Below are positions 25,730-34,176 of a stretch of DNA of 50,949 bases, piece by piece. The position numbers and the translations under genes are program-made. Positions within the stretch are counted from its first letter, which is position 1, and each line of letters begins with the position of its first letter. Under the pieces are notes generated by a model. It was not told the DNA's origin, ran no database searches, and saw only the letters and a program-made list of their open reading frames with translations. Source of the stretch: Caballeronia terrestris (GTDB lineage: Bacteria > Pseudomonadota > Gammaproteobacteria > Burkholderiales > Burkholderiaceae); the NCBI RefSeq assembly GCF_001544515.1, contig NZ_FCOL02000039.1, positions 1 to 50,949 of the forward strand, written 5' to 3'.

Positions 25730-25746
25730 TTGGCACGGCCTGTGCA
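25730..25746 (+). promoter_or_regulatory. Sigma-54 (-24/-12) promoter
   Basis: TTGGCACGGCCTGTGCA has GG at 25732-25733 and GC at 25744-25745 with exactly 10 bases between. It differs from the YTGGCACGRNNNTTGCW consensus at one position. Transcription would start near 25757 and give a leader of about 50 bases to the peptidase gene at 25810. The rest of the 394-base gap from 25416 holds no gene. Confidence 0.8.
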
Positions 25747-25809
25747 CTGTCTGTCGCAAGCCGGCCTTATGTCTGAATCGCACCGGCAGCCATATCGCCG
25801 GGAGTTCAC

Positions 25810-26829
25810 ATGCCGCTTGCTCGACTGTTCCGCTGTTTGCTCCTGCTCCTGCCCCTGGCCGCGCCCCTTACGGCAAACGCGACGGCGGCGCACAGCGAAT
25901 CGTCTGCAAGTCCGCTGGAAGTCGGCATCCGCCGCCTGAATGCCGCCACCTGGTGGGAAGCGAACCGCAAGATCCGCCCGGAACTTGCGCAAGTCGGCGA
26001 CATGATGTTTCTCCTGCCCCTCGCCGATGAAAAACTCCAGCCGTCATCCGATGCCATCGGCCGCGTGCAGCGCCTGCGCGATGCGCTGCGCACGCATCTG
26101 ACGCGGCGCCCCGCTGGCTGGAATCTGCTCGTCGCGCAAGTCCGTGATCAGCGCGCAAAAGCCGGCGACGCCGCCGCGGCGCTGCTCGCAAATTCGCTGA
26201 TCAACGAGATGCGCTACCGCGACGGCACCGACGGCACGTACTACGCGCCAGCGCGCTTTTTTGCGGAAAGCGGCGTGTGCAAGGATTTCGCGGTCGCGAA
26301 GTATTTGCTGCTGCGCGATGCGGGCGTCGAGATCGCCCGGCTGCGGCTCGTGTCGCTCGCGCCGCGCTACAACAACACGCCGGACGACTGGCATGTGATC
26401 CTCGTCGTCCAGGCCGAAGGGCAGAGCGAGCCGCTCGCGCTTGATTCGCCGTCGTCGGCGCCTGCCCGGCGTCCCGGCGAAGCGAGCGCGGAAAGCGGCC
26501 CGTCGGCGCTGCTCGGCGCGATCCTCGCCGGCCGCAAGCCCGCCGATGCCGTGTTGCGCGCGCCGTCGGGTCCCCTGCTCGCAACGCTAAGCCGCTCGGG
26601 CCAGGCCGAACGCCCGCTCGCGACGGTGTTCAACGAGCAAGGTAGCCGCTCCTTCGAACGCGATGCCCCCGGCGCCGCGCCCCGGCCTTCGGGTGCGGCG
26701 CGCAACGCCCGCCCGACGTATGTCGATGGCCTGGGCCAGCCGTGGCGCGTGGACGGTTCCGGCACATTCCCGAAGTGGCGCGTCGCCACCGACGGTAACC
26801 CGACGCTCCTGCGCGTGGCGTCACGCTGA
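25810..26829 (+). CDS. Exported transglutaminase-like cysteine peptidase (BTLCP/LapG-like)
   Basis: The 339-residue protein has a signal peptide (about residues 1-25) and a papain/transglutaminase-like core with Cys157 (ESGVCKDFAVAKYLLL), His195 (PDDWHVILVV) and Asp212 (LALDS). This is the Cys-His-Asp triad of the bacterial transglutaminase-like proteinases that include LapG. About 120 low-complexity residues follow, ending in a conserved-looking YVDGLGQPWRVDGSGTFPKW. GGGAG precedes the start. No LapD or large adhesin gene is in the window, so the target is open. The gene is behind a strong sigma-54 promoter. Confidence 0.75.
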   Translation: MPLARLFRCLLLLLPLAAPLTANATAAHSESSASPLEVGIRRLNAATWWEANRKIRPELAQVGDMMFLLPLADEKLQPSSDAIGRVQRLRDALRTHLTRRPAGWNLLVAQVRDQRAKAGDAAAALLANSLINEMRYRDGTDGTYYAPARFFAESGVCKDFAVAKYLLLRDAGVEIARLRLVSLAPRYNNTPDDWHVILVVQAEGQSEPLALDSPSSAPARRPGEASAESGPSALLGAILAGRKPADAVLRAPSGPLLATLSRSGQAERPLATVFNEQGSRSFERDAPGAAPRPSGAARNARPTYVDGLGQPWRVDGSGTFPKWRVATDGNPTLLRVASR

Positions 26830-26855
26830 TCGCGCTGATCGCGCTAATCGCGCCC

Positions 26856-27476
26856 TCAGACCGAGCGACGGATCTCCGCCACGCCGAACGCCGCGAGCGC
26901 GAACCCCGCGACCCGGTCGATCAGACGCCGCACGCGCGCGCCGAGCGCATGGCGCGCGCCCGACACCATCGCGACCAGCACGCACCACCACGCGATCGAG
27001 CCGCAGAACACGCCGAGCACCGTCGTCAGCGCGATGCCGGACGAGAACGGCCCGCGCGGCGCAAGTGTCGCGAACAGGGCGGCGAACATGATGATCGTCT
27101 GCGGATTGGTGAGCGTGAGCAACAGCGAGCTGGCGAACGCGCGCGCCGTGCCGGCGGACGCGCCGTTCACGGCGGCGGCATCGTCGGCGGGTTTTTGCAG
27201 GAACGTGCGGATGCCCAGATAAAGCAGAAAGAGCCCCGCGACGAGATGCAGCGGCTTGTCGTAGGCGAGCATGAATTGCGAGACGCTGACCATCCCGAGC
27301 GCGGCGACGAGCCCGTAGATCGCATCGCCGCACGCGATGCCGAAGCCGATCGCAAGCCCCGCGCGCGGCCCTTCGGCGAGCGTGCGGCGGATGCACAGCA
27401 TGCCCATCGGTCCGACGGGCGCGGCGACTGCGAGCCCGACGCCCGCAGCGGTGAAAAAGAGACCTGCACCGGGCAT
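26856..27476 (-). CDS. LysE/RhtB-family amino-acid exporter
   Basis: This 206-residue inner-membrane protein has about six hydrophobic segments. Family signatures are VAAPVGPMGMLCIRRTLAEGPRAGLAIGFGIACGDAIYG near the N-terminus and LTLTNPQTIIMFAALFA in the middle. LysE/RhtB proteins export amino acids or related metabolites using the membrane potential. It converges with the peptidase gene 26 bases away. It is transcribed toward that gene and away from yceH, after a 37-base gap from the yceH stop. Confidence 0.85.
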   Translation of the reverse strand: MPGAGLFFTAAGVGLAVAAPVGPMGMLCIRRTLAEGPRAGLAIGFGIACGDAIYGLVAALGMVSVSQFMLAYDKPLHLVAGLFLLYLGIRTFLQKPADDAAAVNGASAGTARAFASSLLLTLTNPQTIIMFAALFATLAPRGPFSSGIALTTVLGVFCGSIAWWCVLVAMVSGARHALGARVRRLIDRVAGFALAAFGVAEIRRSV

Positions 27477-27513
27477 GGGCGCTCCTGATAGTTCTTATTG
27501 ATGATCGCGGCGC

Positions 27514-28227
27514 TCAGGCCGCGTCCGGCTCGATGCCGAGTTCCTTCGCCATCCGCTCGACCATCGCCTGCAAGCGGTCCATTTTCGCGGAAAGCTGCTT
27601 CTGCTCGCTGCGCAGTGCATCGATTTCTGCGAACGAAGCGGCGGCATCGTCGGAAGAGGATGAAGCCGAAGCGGCGGCGCGTTCGCGCAGTTCCTCGATG
27701 TTCACCTCGCCGCACAGCAGATGCATCCAGCGGCTCTCGCGCTCGCCCGGCACGCGCGGTAGCTTGATCACGTACGGCGGCTCGCGCTCGGCGAGTTCGT
27801 CGAGAAAGCTCTCGACCGACGAGACATCGGCGAAACCGTGCAGGCGCGTCGTAGCGGTGCGCAGTTCGGCGGCCGTCTGCGGGCCGCGCAGCAGCAGCGC
27901 CGTGAGCAGCGCGACCGCCTGGCTCGGCACGCCGAGCACGCGGCCCATGTTGTGCTCGAAGCGCGGCACGCGGCTGCTGCTGCCTTCCAGCACGAGGCTC
28001 ACACGCTTGAGACTGTCGATGGCGGCGACCACGTCGCTCTCGGTCACGTTCATCACGGGCGAACGCGCCGTCTTCTGGTTGCAGCCGGACGTCAGCGAGT
28101 TCAGCGAGAGCGGATAGGTATCGGGGACGGTGAGCTGCTTCTCGACCAGCACCCCGACGACGCGCCCTTCGAGCGGTGTCAGCGGGCGGATCGCGCGGGG
28201 GGAATAAGTGTCGGCGGTGGAGTTCAT
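27514..28227 (-). CDS. yceH: YceH/DUF480 family protein
   Basis: The 237-residue protein consists of two winged-helix domains typical of DUF480: LTPLEGRVVGVLVEKQLTVPDTYPLSLNSLTSGCNQKT at the N-terminus, and LLRGPQTAAELRTATTRLHGF in the second. It ends with a coiled-coil tail (EIDALRSEQKQLSAKMDRLQAMVERMAKELG) absent or shorter in some relatives. The ATG at 28227 is chosen because the family motif begins 16 residues later. The cellular role of YceH is not established. Confidence 0.85.
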   Translation of the reverse strand: MNSTADTYSPRAIRPLTPLEGRVVGVLVEKQLTVPDTYPLSLNSLTSGCNQKTARSPVMNVTESDVVAAIDSLKRVSLVLEGSSSRVPRFEHNMGRVLGVPSQAVALLTALLLRGPQTAAELRTATTRLHGFADVSSVESFLDELAEREPPYVIKLPRVPGERESRWMHLLCGEVNIEELRERAAASASSSSDDAAASFAEIDALRSEQKQLSAKMDRLQAMVERMAKELGIEPDAA

Positions 28228-28623
28228 GTCGGTTCGATACGGGCGGGGCTGCGGGCTAATATGATAGCCGTCGCAGACGGGAAAGCGGCTCTGGAAAGTA
28301 CCGGGTTGGGCGATTGGATGTGCGGCGGATCGATGGTCTGCTTCTTCGTGGCTTGGTCGTCTGATACCGCGTCGCGTTGCGCGGGTTGTGGCCGCACGCG
28401 ATGCTCGGAGGGTCTGCCTCGCCGGGACCCGCGTCCGTCGCGCTGGATGCGGCGTCGCGCGATGCCGGAAGGCCCAGCGCCGAGGCAAATCAGCCCCCGG
28501 CGCGACGAAGTTCATGCAGAAGCCCTTTTCCGCCCGGGATTACGCCGAGCCACCAGTGAACCTCAGGACTCCGCCCTTGGCCGTCGAGGGCGCCATTCGG
28601 CGCGGGGGCGGCAACGTCGCCGA
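28228..28623. other. Intergenic, no supported gene (396 bp)
   Basis: The stretch lies upstream of yceH and downstream of the NYN gene, both on the minus strand. On the minus strand around 28260-28290 an AT-rich patch (CATATTAG) could be the -10 region of yceH. No open frame has a plausible start, ribosome binding site or motif. No terminator-like hairpin stands out after the NYN gene. Confidence 0.5.
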
Positions 28624-30282
28624 TCAGTGCTCGGTGCCCGATGCCGTCGTTTTCCGCGGCCGACGCGCACGCGACGCCGATTTGCGCGCGGGCTTGGCGG
28701 CTTGCGCAGGGGCGGCGTCGGCGTCGCTGGACTGCGGCACTTCGGCTGCCGCCGAAGCGGATGCGGCCGGCTGTGCCGCCGCGTCCGGTGCGTGCGACGT
28801 CTCGTCCGAGCGCGCGGCGGCCTTTTTCGCCGCCGTCTTGCGTCCACGACGCGCCGCCGCTGGTTTCTTCGCCTTCTTCGGCTCCTCGGCGGGTCCCGCT
28901 TCTCCCGGCGACACCTCCCGTTCCTCGCCCTCCTGCGCAGCAAACACCCAACGCTCGTCGGCCTGCGCTACCTGAGGCTCTTCCTCTTGCTCCTCGAAAA
29001 CCCAAGGCTCCGCACGCGCAACCCGAGGCTCTTCTTCCGCCGCGAAGACCCAAGGCTCCTCCGTCTCCGGTTCGGGCAGATCGGTCCAAGCCTGCATCGT
29101 GTCGGTTTCATCTACTGGCTGGGGCGTATCACTCTCAGCCGCGACCGGCTCTGGAACGACCTTCGCCTGCTGCCGCCCATCCCGCCCCTTGCGCCGATTA
29201 CCGCGCTGTTCTGCTTGCGGCTGCGCGCCGCCCTCGTCTTCGAACGTCGCGGCCCTCGGTGCTTCCGTGTTCCCATCGCGCCCGTTTCGCCGATTACCGC
29301 GCTGCTCCTGCGCACCGCCCTCGTCCTCCGCCCGGGGCACGTCCGCCCGCCCGCCGCGCCCTTTCCGCCGATTCCCGCCCTGCTCCGCCCTCGCCGCCGC
29401 GGCATCCTCGACATCCGCAGCCGCCTGGCGCGCCGGCTCCGTTCCGCCCCCGCGATAGACGAAAGCGCCCGACTTCTCATCCCGCCCCACTTCGAGCAGC
29501 CCGCGCGCCTGCGCCTCGTCGAGCAGATTCCCGAATGCACGGAAGCCAAAATACGATTCGCTGAAATCCGGCTTGCGCCGCTTGATCGCGCTCTTGAGCA
29601 CCGACGCCCAGATCTTCCCGCTCTCGCCGCGCTCCGACGCGAGCGCGTCATACGTCTCGACGGCGATCGCGATCGCCTGCGCCTTGCGTGCTTCGATCTC
29701 GTGCTTCTGCTGGCGGTTTTCGTCGCCGGTGCGCTTGGCGCGCGCGTTCGCATCGCTGGCTTCGCGCGCCGCGCTCGCCTCGCGTTTGGCGATCGCGCGC
29801 TGCTGCTCGCGCACGAGGTCGTCGTAGAAGATGAATTCGTCGCAATTGGCGACGAGCAGATCGGACGTCGAATTCTTCACGCCCACGCCGATCACCTTCT
29901 TCGCGTTCTCGCGCAGCTTCGAGACGAGCGGCGAGAAATCCGAATCCCCGCTGATGATGACGAACGTATCGACGTGCGACTTCGTGTAACAAAGATCGAG
30001 CGCATCGACGACGAGCCGGATATCCGCCGAATTCTTCCCCGATTGACGCACGTGCGGAATCTCGATCAGCTCGAAACTCGCCTCGTGCATCGACGCCTTG
30101 AAGGTCTTGTAGCGATCCCAGTCGCAATAGGCTTTCTTCACAACGATGCTGCCCTTCAGCAGCAGCCGCTCCAGCACTGGCTTGATGTCGAATTTGTCGT
30201 ACTTCGCGTCGCGCACGCCGAGCGCCACGTTTTCGAAGTCGCAAAACAGCGCCATGCTGACGCTTTCCTGAGGTGAGGGCAT
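28624..30282 (-). CDS. NYN-domain nuclease with OST-HTH/LOTUS domain and modular disordered tail
   Basis: The 552-residue protein starts with a NYN (PIN-like) domain (about residues 10-155) whose acidic site residues are visible: FCDFEN (Asp15, Asn18), SADIRL (Asp87) and SGDSDF (Asp113, Asp115). A charged helix follows (155-205), then an OST-HTH/LOTUS-like winged helix (about 207-278; GKIWASVLKSAIKRRKPDFSESYFGFRAFGNLL). The remainder is low complexity: three NRR(K/N)GR modules (302-369), three WVF motifs in an acidic stretch (409-450), and a Lys/Ala-rich histone-H1-like end. GGAG lies before the ATG at 30282. A role as an RNA-directed endonuclease is expected from the domains. Confidence 0.85.
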   Translation of the reverse strand: MPSPQESVSMALFCDFENVALGVRDAKYDKFDIKPVLERLLLKGSIVVKKAYCDWDRYKTFKASMHEASFELIEIPHVRQSGKNSADIRLVVDALDLCYTKSHVDTFVIISGDSDFSPLVSKLRENAKKVIGVGVKNSTSDLLVANCDEFIFYDDLVREQQRAIAKREASAAREASDANARAKRTGDENRQQKHEIEARKAQAIAIAVETYDALASERGESGKIWASVLKSAIKRRKPDFSESYFGFRAFGNLLDEAQARGLLEVGRDEKSGAFVYRGGGTEPARQAAADVEDAAAARAEQGGNRRKGRGGRADVPRAEDEGGAQEQRGNRRNGRDGNTEAPRAATFEDEGGAQPQAEQRGNRRKGRDGRQQAKVVPEPVAAESDTPQPVDETDTMQAWTDLPEPETEEPWVFAAEEEPRVARAEPWVFEEQEEEPQVAQADERWVFAAQEGEEREVSPGEAGPAEEPKKAKKPAAARRGRKTAAKKAAARSDETSHAPDAAAQPAASASAAAEVPQSSDADAAPAQAAKPARKSASRARRPRKTTASGTEH

Positions 30283-30591
30283 GAGTTCTCCAGCCGTGGG
30301 CCGCGCTGCCGCCGCAAGTGCCCGATTTGTGTCTGCGCCATGCGCCGCACGGATCGAACCCGGGCGCCGCGCATCTTGAAATTGCGCTCATGATAGCCCC
30401 TTGCGCATGTCGCGCTGAGCGGGCGCCGCGTCGGTGGAGCGGTGATGACGTGTATCATCGCGTCCATCCCGCATTTTTTCCGCCTTTTCCGCGCGTCGCG
30501 CGGCGGCCTTCGCGTGTTTGCTCCGCACCGGGCAGCGAGCCTGCCTCGCGCGAGCGCGCCGGGCGGACGAACCCACGTTTTCATCGACACC
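30283..30591. other. Divergent NYN/prfC promoter region (309 bp)
   Basis: No gene is supported here. GATGACGTGTATCATC (about 30443-30458) is a short imperfect dyad that contains TATCAT, a possible -10 for prfC. The frame of prfC stays open back to 30442, but family homology starts at 30592. Confidence 0.4.
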
Positions 30592-32193
30592 ATGCCAGTC
30601 TCCGAACTCAAACGGCGCCGCACGTTCGCGGTCATTTCCCACCCCGACGCGGGCAAGACGACGCTCACCGAAAAACTGCTGCTGTTTTCGGGCGCGATCC
30701 AGATCGCCGGCACCGTGAAGGGCCGCAAGAGCAATCGTTACGCGACCTCCGACTGGATGGACATCGAAAAGCAGCGCGGCATTTCGGTCGCGAGCTCGGT
30801 GATGCAGTTCGAATACGGCGGGGCCGTCATCAACCTGCTCGACACCCCGGGCCACGAGGACTTTTCGGAAGACACCTATCGCGTACTGACGGCCGTCGAT
30901 GCCGCCGTGATGGTGATCGACGGCGCGAACGGCGTCGAAGCGCAGACGCTCAAGCTGCTCGAAGTCTGCCGAGCGCGCCGCACGCCGATTCTCACGTTCA
31001 TCAACAAGCTCGACCGCGAAGTGCGCCAGCCGCTCGAACTGCTCGACGAAATCGAGCAGCATCTGGGCGTCGCCGCCGTCCCGTTCACCTGGCCGATCGG
31101 CATGGGCAAAGACTTCCAGGGCGTCTACGACATCCAGCGCGATCAGGTGCGTCTGTTCCGTCCGGGCCAGGACAAGGCCGGCGGGGAAGTCGAAACCCTG
31201 CAGGCGCTCGGCGACGAAGAGGGCGAACGCCGCTTCGGCCCGGCCTGGGCGCGGGCGAAGGAAGAAATCGACCTGATTACGGGCGCCACGCACGCGCTCG
31301 ATCGCGCGGCATTTCTCCAGGGCCAGCAGTCGCCGGTGCTGTTCGGCTCGGCAATCAACAATTTCGGCGTGAAGGAGATTCTCGACGCGCTCGTCGACCT
31401 CGCGCCGCCGCCGTCGATGCGCATGACCGTCCAGCGTCCGGTGCTGCCGGAAGAGCCGAAGTTCACGGGCGTCGTGTTCAAGGTGCAGGCGAACATGGAT
31501 CTGGCGCACCGTGACCGCGTCGCGTTCATCCGCGTGTGTTCGGGCCGCTTCGAGCGCGGCATGGCGCTGAAAGTGACGCGCTCGGGCAAGACTTTTCGCG
31601 CGAATAACGTGGTGACGTTCCTGTCGCAGCGGCGCGAGACGGTGAGCGAGGCGTATCCGGGCGACATCATCGGCATCCCCAATCACGGCACGCTGCGCCT
31701 GGGCGATACGCTCACCGAAGGCGAGGAACTCCAGTTCACCGGCCTGCCGTTCTTCGCGCCGGAAATCTTCCAGACGGTGGAAGTCGTCGATCCGATGCGC
31801 GCGAAGCAACTCGGCGAGGCGCTCAACCAGTTCGGCGACGAAGGCGCGATCCAGGTGTTTCGCCCGGTGCTCGGCGGCTCGATCATTCTCGGCGCGGTCG
31901 GGCAGTTGCAGTTCGAAGTCGTGTCGCATCGGCTCGCGGCTGAATACAAGGTCGACGTGCGGATCATGCCGGCGCGTTATCGGATGTCCCGCTGGGTGAC
32001 CTGCGACGACGCCGCCGAGCTGCGCCGCTTCACTGATGCGTATTCGGCGCGCATCGCGCTGGATGCATCGAATGCGCCGACCTACCTTGCGTCGCATATC
32101 TCGGAAATCGAGGTCGCGCAGAAGGCGTGGCCGAAGATCGTGTTCAACGAGTTGCGCGAGCACTCGGGCGCGCCGTTCCGCAAGGCGATGTAA
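30592..32193 (+). CDS. prfC: Peptide chain release factor 3
   Basis: This 533-residue translational GTPase removes RF1/RF2 from the ribosome after peptide release. The G motifs are plain: SHPDAGKTTLTEK (G1), DTPGHEDF (G3) and NKLDR (G4). Domain II/III sequences such as FKVQANMDLAHRDRVAFIRVCSGRFERGM follow. Length equals the family norm (about 529-534). The ATG at 30592 (MPVSELKRRRTFAVISHPDAG) is chosen over upstream in-frame codons because homology starts there. It ends at a bidirectional terminator shared with marC. Confidence 0.95.
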   Translation: MPVSELKRRRTFAVISHPDAGKTTLTEKLLLFSGAIQIAGTVKGRKSNRYATSDWMDIEKQRGISVASSVMQFEYGGAVINLLDTPGHEDFSEDTYRVLTAVDAAVMVIDGANGVEAQTLKLLEVCRARRTPILTFINKLDREVRQPLELLDEIEQHLGVAAVPFTWPIGMGKDFQGVYDIQRDQVRLFRPGQDKAGGEVETLQALGDEEGERRFGPAWARAKEEIDLITGATHALDRAAFLQGQQSPVLFGSAINNFGVKEILDALVDLAPPPSMRMTVQRPVLPEEPKFTGVVFKVQANMDLAHRDRVAFIRVCSGRFERGMALKVTRSGKTFRANNVVTFLSQRRETVSEAYPGDIIGIPNHGTLRLGDTLTEGEELQFTGLPFFAPEIFQTVEVVDPMRAKQLGEALNQFGDEGAIQVFRPVLGGSIILGAVGQLQFEVVSHRLAAEYKVDVRIMPARYRMSRWVTCDDAAELRRFTDAYSARIALDASNAPTYLASHISEIEVAQKAWPKIVFNELREHSGAPFRKAM

Positions 32194-32213
32194 GAGACTC
32201 GTTCACCGGAAAA

Positions 32214-32247
32214 ACGGGGGAAGCGGCTAGGAAAGCGCTTCCCCCGT
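32214..32247. terminator. Bidirectional terminator between prfC and marC
   Basis: A perfect 12-bp stem (ACGGGGGAAGCG, 32214-32225, with its complement at 32236-32247) closes a 10-base loop. Minus-strand transcripts from marC meet a T-run directly after the stem. On the plus strand the T-run (CTTTT) starts five bases later. The stem touches the first base of the marC stop codon. Confidence 0.8.
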
Positions 32248-32906
32248 CAGCTTTTGAAGTGCAACGAATCGAGCAATTCGGACAGTCCGAGCCAAAGAAT
32301 CTGCACGCCGATGCAGAAGATCACGAAGGCGAAGAGCCGCATCGCGACCTGCGTGCCGACGGTGCCGAGCAGCCGTTCGAGGTGTCCCGAAAAGCGCACG
32401 CACACAAAGATGCTCGCGCACAGGATGACGAGCGCGACGCCTACGCCGATCAGATGCACGGGCAGCAGCCCCTCGCGCGGCGAGCCGGTCCCGAGGGCGA
32501 TCGCCACGGCGATGGCGCCCGGCCCGACGGTGATCGGCAGCGTCAGCGGATAGAACGACTTCGCGCGTATCGATGCGCTGCGGTTCGGCGTGGGCGTCGG
32601 CTCGGCGTCCTGTTCGTCGGGCGCCTGGAGCAGGTTCCAGCCCGCCATCGCGATGACGATGCCGCCCGCGACGCGCAGCACCGGAATCGAAATCCCGAAG
32701 AACGACAGGACATAAGCGCCCACCGAGAGCGACGCGAGCAGGATCGCGAAACTGTTGATCGAGATGCGGCGCGCGATTTCGCTGCGCTCGGCTTCGGTCG
32801 CGTGCGGGACCATGCTCAGGACGATCAGCGCGGTGGCCGGCGGATTGATGATCGGAAAGAGTCCGGCGACGATCACGAGGACCGTCTTCGTGAATTCGTT
32901 GAGCAT
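32247..32906 (-). CDS. MarC-family integral membrane protein
   Basis: The 219-residue protein has six hydrophobic segments and MarC family sequence: AGLFPIINPPATALIVLSMV, then FYPLTLPITVGPGAIAVAIALG, then LLGTVGTQVAMRLFAFVIFCIGVQIL. The role of MarC proteins remains unclear; early links to multiple antibiotic resistance were not upheld. The ATG at 32906 is chosen as the family start; the frame runs 18 codons further. It is transcribed toward prfC and ends at the shared terminator. Confidence 0.85.
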   Translation of the reverse strand: MLNEFTKTVLVIVAGLFPIINPPATALIVLSMVPHATEAERSEIARRISINSFAILLASLSVGAYVLSFFGISIPVLRVAGGIVIAMAGWNLLQAPDEQDAEPTPTPNRSASIRAKSFYPLTLPITVGPGAIAVAIALGTGSPREGLLPVHLIGVGVALVILCASIFVCVRFSGHLERLLGTVGTQVAMRLFAFVIFCIGVQILWLGLSELLDSLHFKS

Positions 32907-32956
32907 GCGGTTTTTCCTTGTTTTGCGTTTGTTCGACGCCCGTTGAGGCCCACGTA

Positions 32957-33547
32957 TCAAGCCACCCGCACGATCATCCTCTGCACCCGCTTCCCCGACG
33001 ACGCGCTCGTCTCGTCCTTATCGAACAAAACGACCGCGCCGGCCGGCAACGCGTCGAGCACGATCTGCTTGTCGAACGCGGCATACAGCCGTCCGGCCGA
33101 ATCCCGCTGCGACGCTTGCTCCGTGACCCGCCAGCTCAGAAAAATCGTCCCGCCCGGCTTTAGCAGCGCGAGGAGATTCCGAACGGCCCAGCCAATCACT
33201 TCCGGCTCCAGATGCATGACAACCGTCTCGCAAAGCACATTCTCATACCTTCCCCGCTCGACGCCCTCCAACTCGGGCAGCGTGGCCAGTTCGAAAGAAA
33301 GTGATGGATACGCCCGCCGCGCCTCGTCGAGCAGACTTTCGGAAGCATCGAAACCGCGCGCATCGAAACCGTTCGCCGCGAGCCACGCCATATCGCGACC
33401 CGCTCCGCAGCCGATATCCGCCGTCGGCCCCGGACGGAAAAAGCGAGTCAACAGCGCGTACATGTCGTGCGGCGCGGGCTGCTCGCGCCATTGCCGGGCG
33501 TAGCCGGACGCATCGGCGCCATAAGCCTGAAGGGTGCGCGTATCCAT
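32957..33547 (-). CDS. Class I SAM-dependent methyltransferase
   Basis: This 196-residue Rossmann-fold methyltransferase has the SAM-binding TADIGCGAGRDMAWLAANGF, the acidic residue in GFDASESLL, and CETVVMHLEPEVIGWAVRNLLALLKPGGTIFLSW as motifs III-IV. AAAGGACAT precedes the ATG at 33547. The substrate cannot be predicted; the closest general type is the small-molecule Methyltransf_11/25 group. It diverges from the MarR-efflux operon. Confidence 0.8.
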   Translation of the reverse strand: MDTRTLQAYGADASGYARQWREQPAPHDMYALLTRFFRPGPTADIGCGAGRDMAWLAANGFDARGFDASESLLDEARRAYPSLSFELATLPELEGVERGRYENVLCETVVMHLEPEVIGWAVRNLLALLKPGGTIFLSWRVTEQASQRDSAGRLYAAFDKQIVLDALPAGAVVLFDKDETSASSGKRVQRMIVRVA

Positions 33548-33623
33548 CTCGTAATGTCCTTTCAAAACAAAACCGATACCGCCGACAAGCAATATAGCCG
33601 CGCCTCCCCGCCGACGCCCACAT

Positions 33624-33659
33624 CGATAGCTTGCTAACGAATTTATCTCAAAATATAAT
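33624..33659 (+). promoter_or_regulatory. Promoter and operator-like dyad of the MarR-efflux operon
   Basis: TTGCTA (33631-33636), a 17-base spacer and a perfect TATAAT (33654-33659) form a sigma-70 promoter. The dyad CGATAGC-TT-GCTAACG (33624-33639) overlaps the -35 box and suits a MarR-type repressor. Transcription should start near 33666, next to the ATG at 33667, so the message may be leaderless. Confidence 0.6.
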
Positions 33660-33666
33660 GCGCGCC

Positions 33667-34176
33667 ATGCAAAATTCCGACGCATTGCGCCTCGCCGTGA
33701 GCAGCACGCTCGTCATGGCGGCCCGTCAGTGGCGCCGCGCGAGCCACGGCCTGCTCGCCGCCTACAACGTCTCCGAGGCGTGCGCGGCGCCGCTTTTGAT
33801 CGCCGGACGCCTCGGCGCGAGCGTGCGCCAAGTGACGCTCGCGGAGCACGTGGGGATCGAAGGGCCGTCGCTCGTGCGCCTGCTCGACCAGCTCTGCGCC
33901 GCCGGCCTGATGCGCCGCGACGAAGACCCCGACGACCGCCGCGCGAAAACGATCTCGCTCACCGACAAAGGCCGCGCGATCACCGCGACCATCGAAAAGG
34001 AACTGACCGGGCTGCGCGCCGAAGTCCTCGAAGGCGTGAGCCGCGCCGATCTCGAAGCGACGCTGCGCGTGCTGAACCTGTTCAACGCATCGAAACGCGT
34101 CGCGACACCCAAGCGCGCCGCCGCCGCCCGCGACGACAGCGCAGCCGCTTCCAAACGCCCGGGCACCGCACCATGA
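33667..34176 (+). CDS. MarR-family regulator of the efflux operon
   Basis: The 169-residue winged-helix protein has TLAEHVGIEGPSLVRLLDQLCAAGLMRRDEDPDDRRAKTISLTDKG, the MarR recognition helix and wing with the conserved DxRxxxxxLT pattern. An earlier in-frame ATG at 33658 overlaps the -10 box and is excluded, so 33667 is chosen. Its stop overlaps the FUSC start (ATGA at 34173). MarR proteins at such loci repress efflux and are released by aromatic acids; that is inferred here from the gene order. Confidence 0.85.
   Translation: MQNSDALRLAVSSTLVMAARQWRRASHGLLAAYNVSEACAAPLLIAGRLGASVRQVTLAEHVGIEGPSLVRLLDQLCAAGLMRRDEDPDDRRAKTISLTDKGRAITATIEKELTGLRAEVLEGVSRADLEATLRVLNLFNASKRVATPKRAAAARDDSAAASKRPGTAP

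Noticed and set aside
26820..26850. Three tandem CGCTGATCG-like units after the peptidase gene
   Set aside because: This is a very short, partly coding repeat with no dyad or T-run. Nothing beyond chance in GC-rich DNA is needed to explain it.
27838..30276. Long plus-strand open frame opposite yceH and the NYN gene
   Set aside because: It spans two genes and an intergenic gap and has biased composition. The minus-strand genes have clear domains and ribosome binding sites.
30340..30365. GGGTTCGATCC on the minus strand, like a tRNA T-arm
   Set aside because: The flanking bases cannot form the five-pair T-stem, and no acceptor, D or anticodon arm can be built around it.
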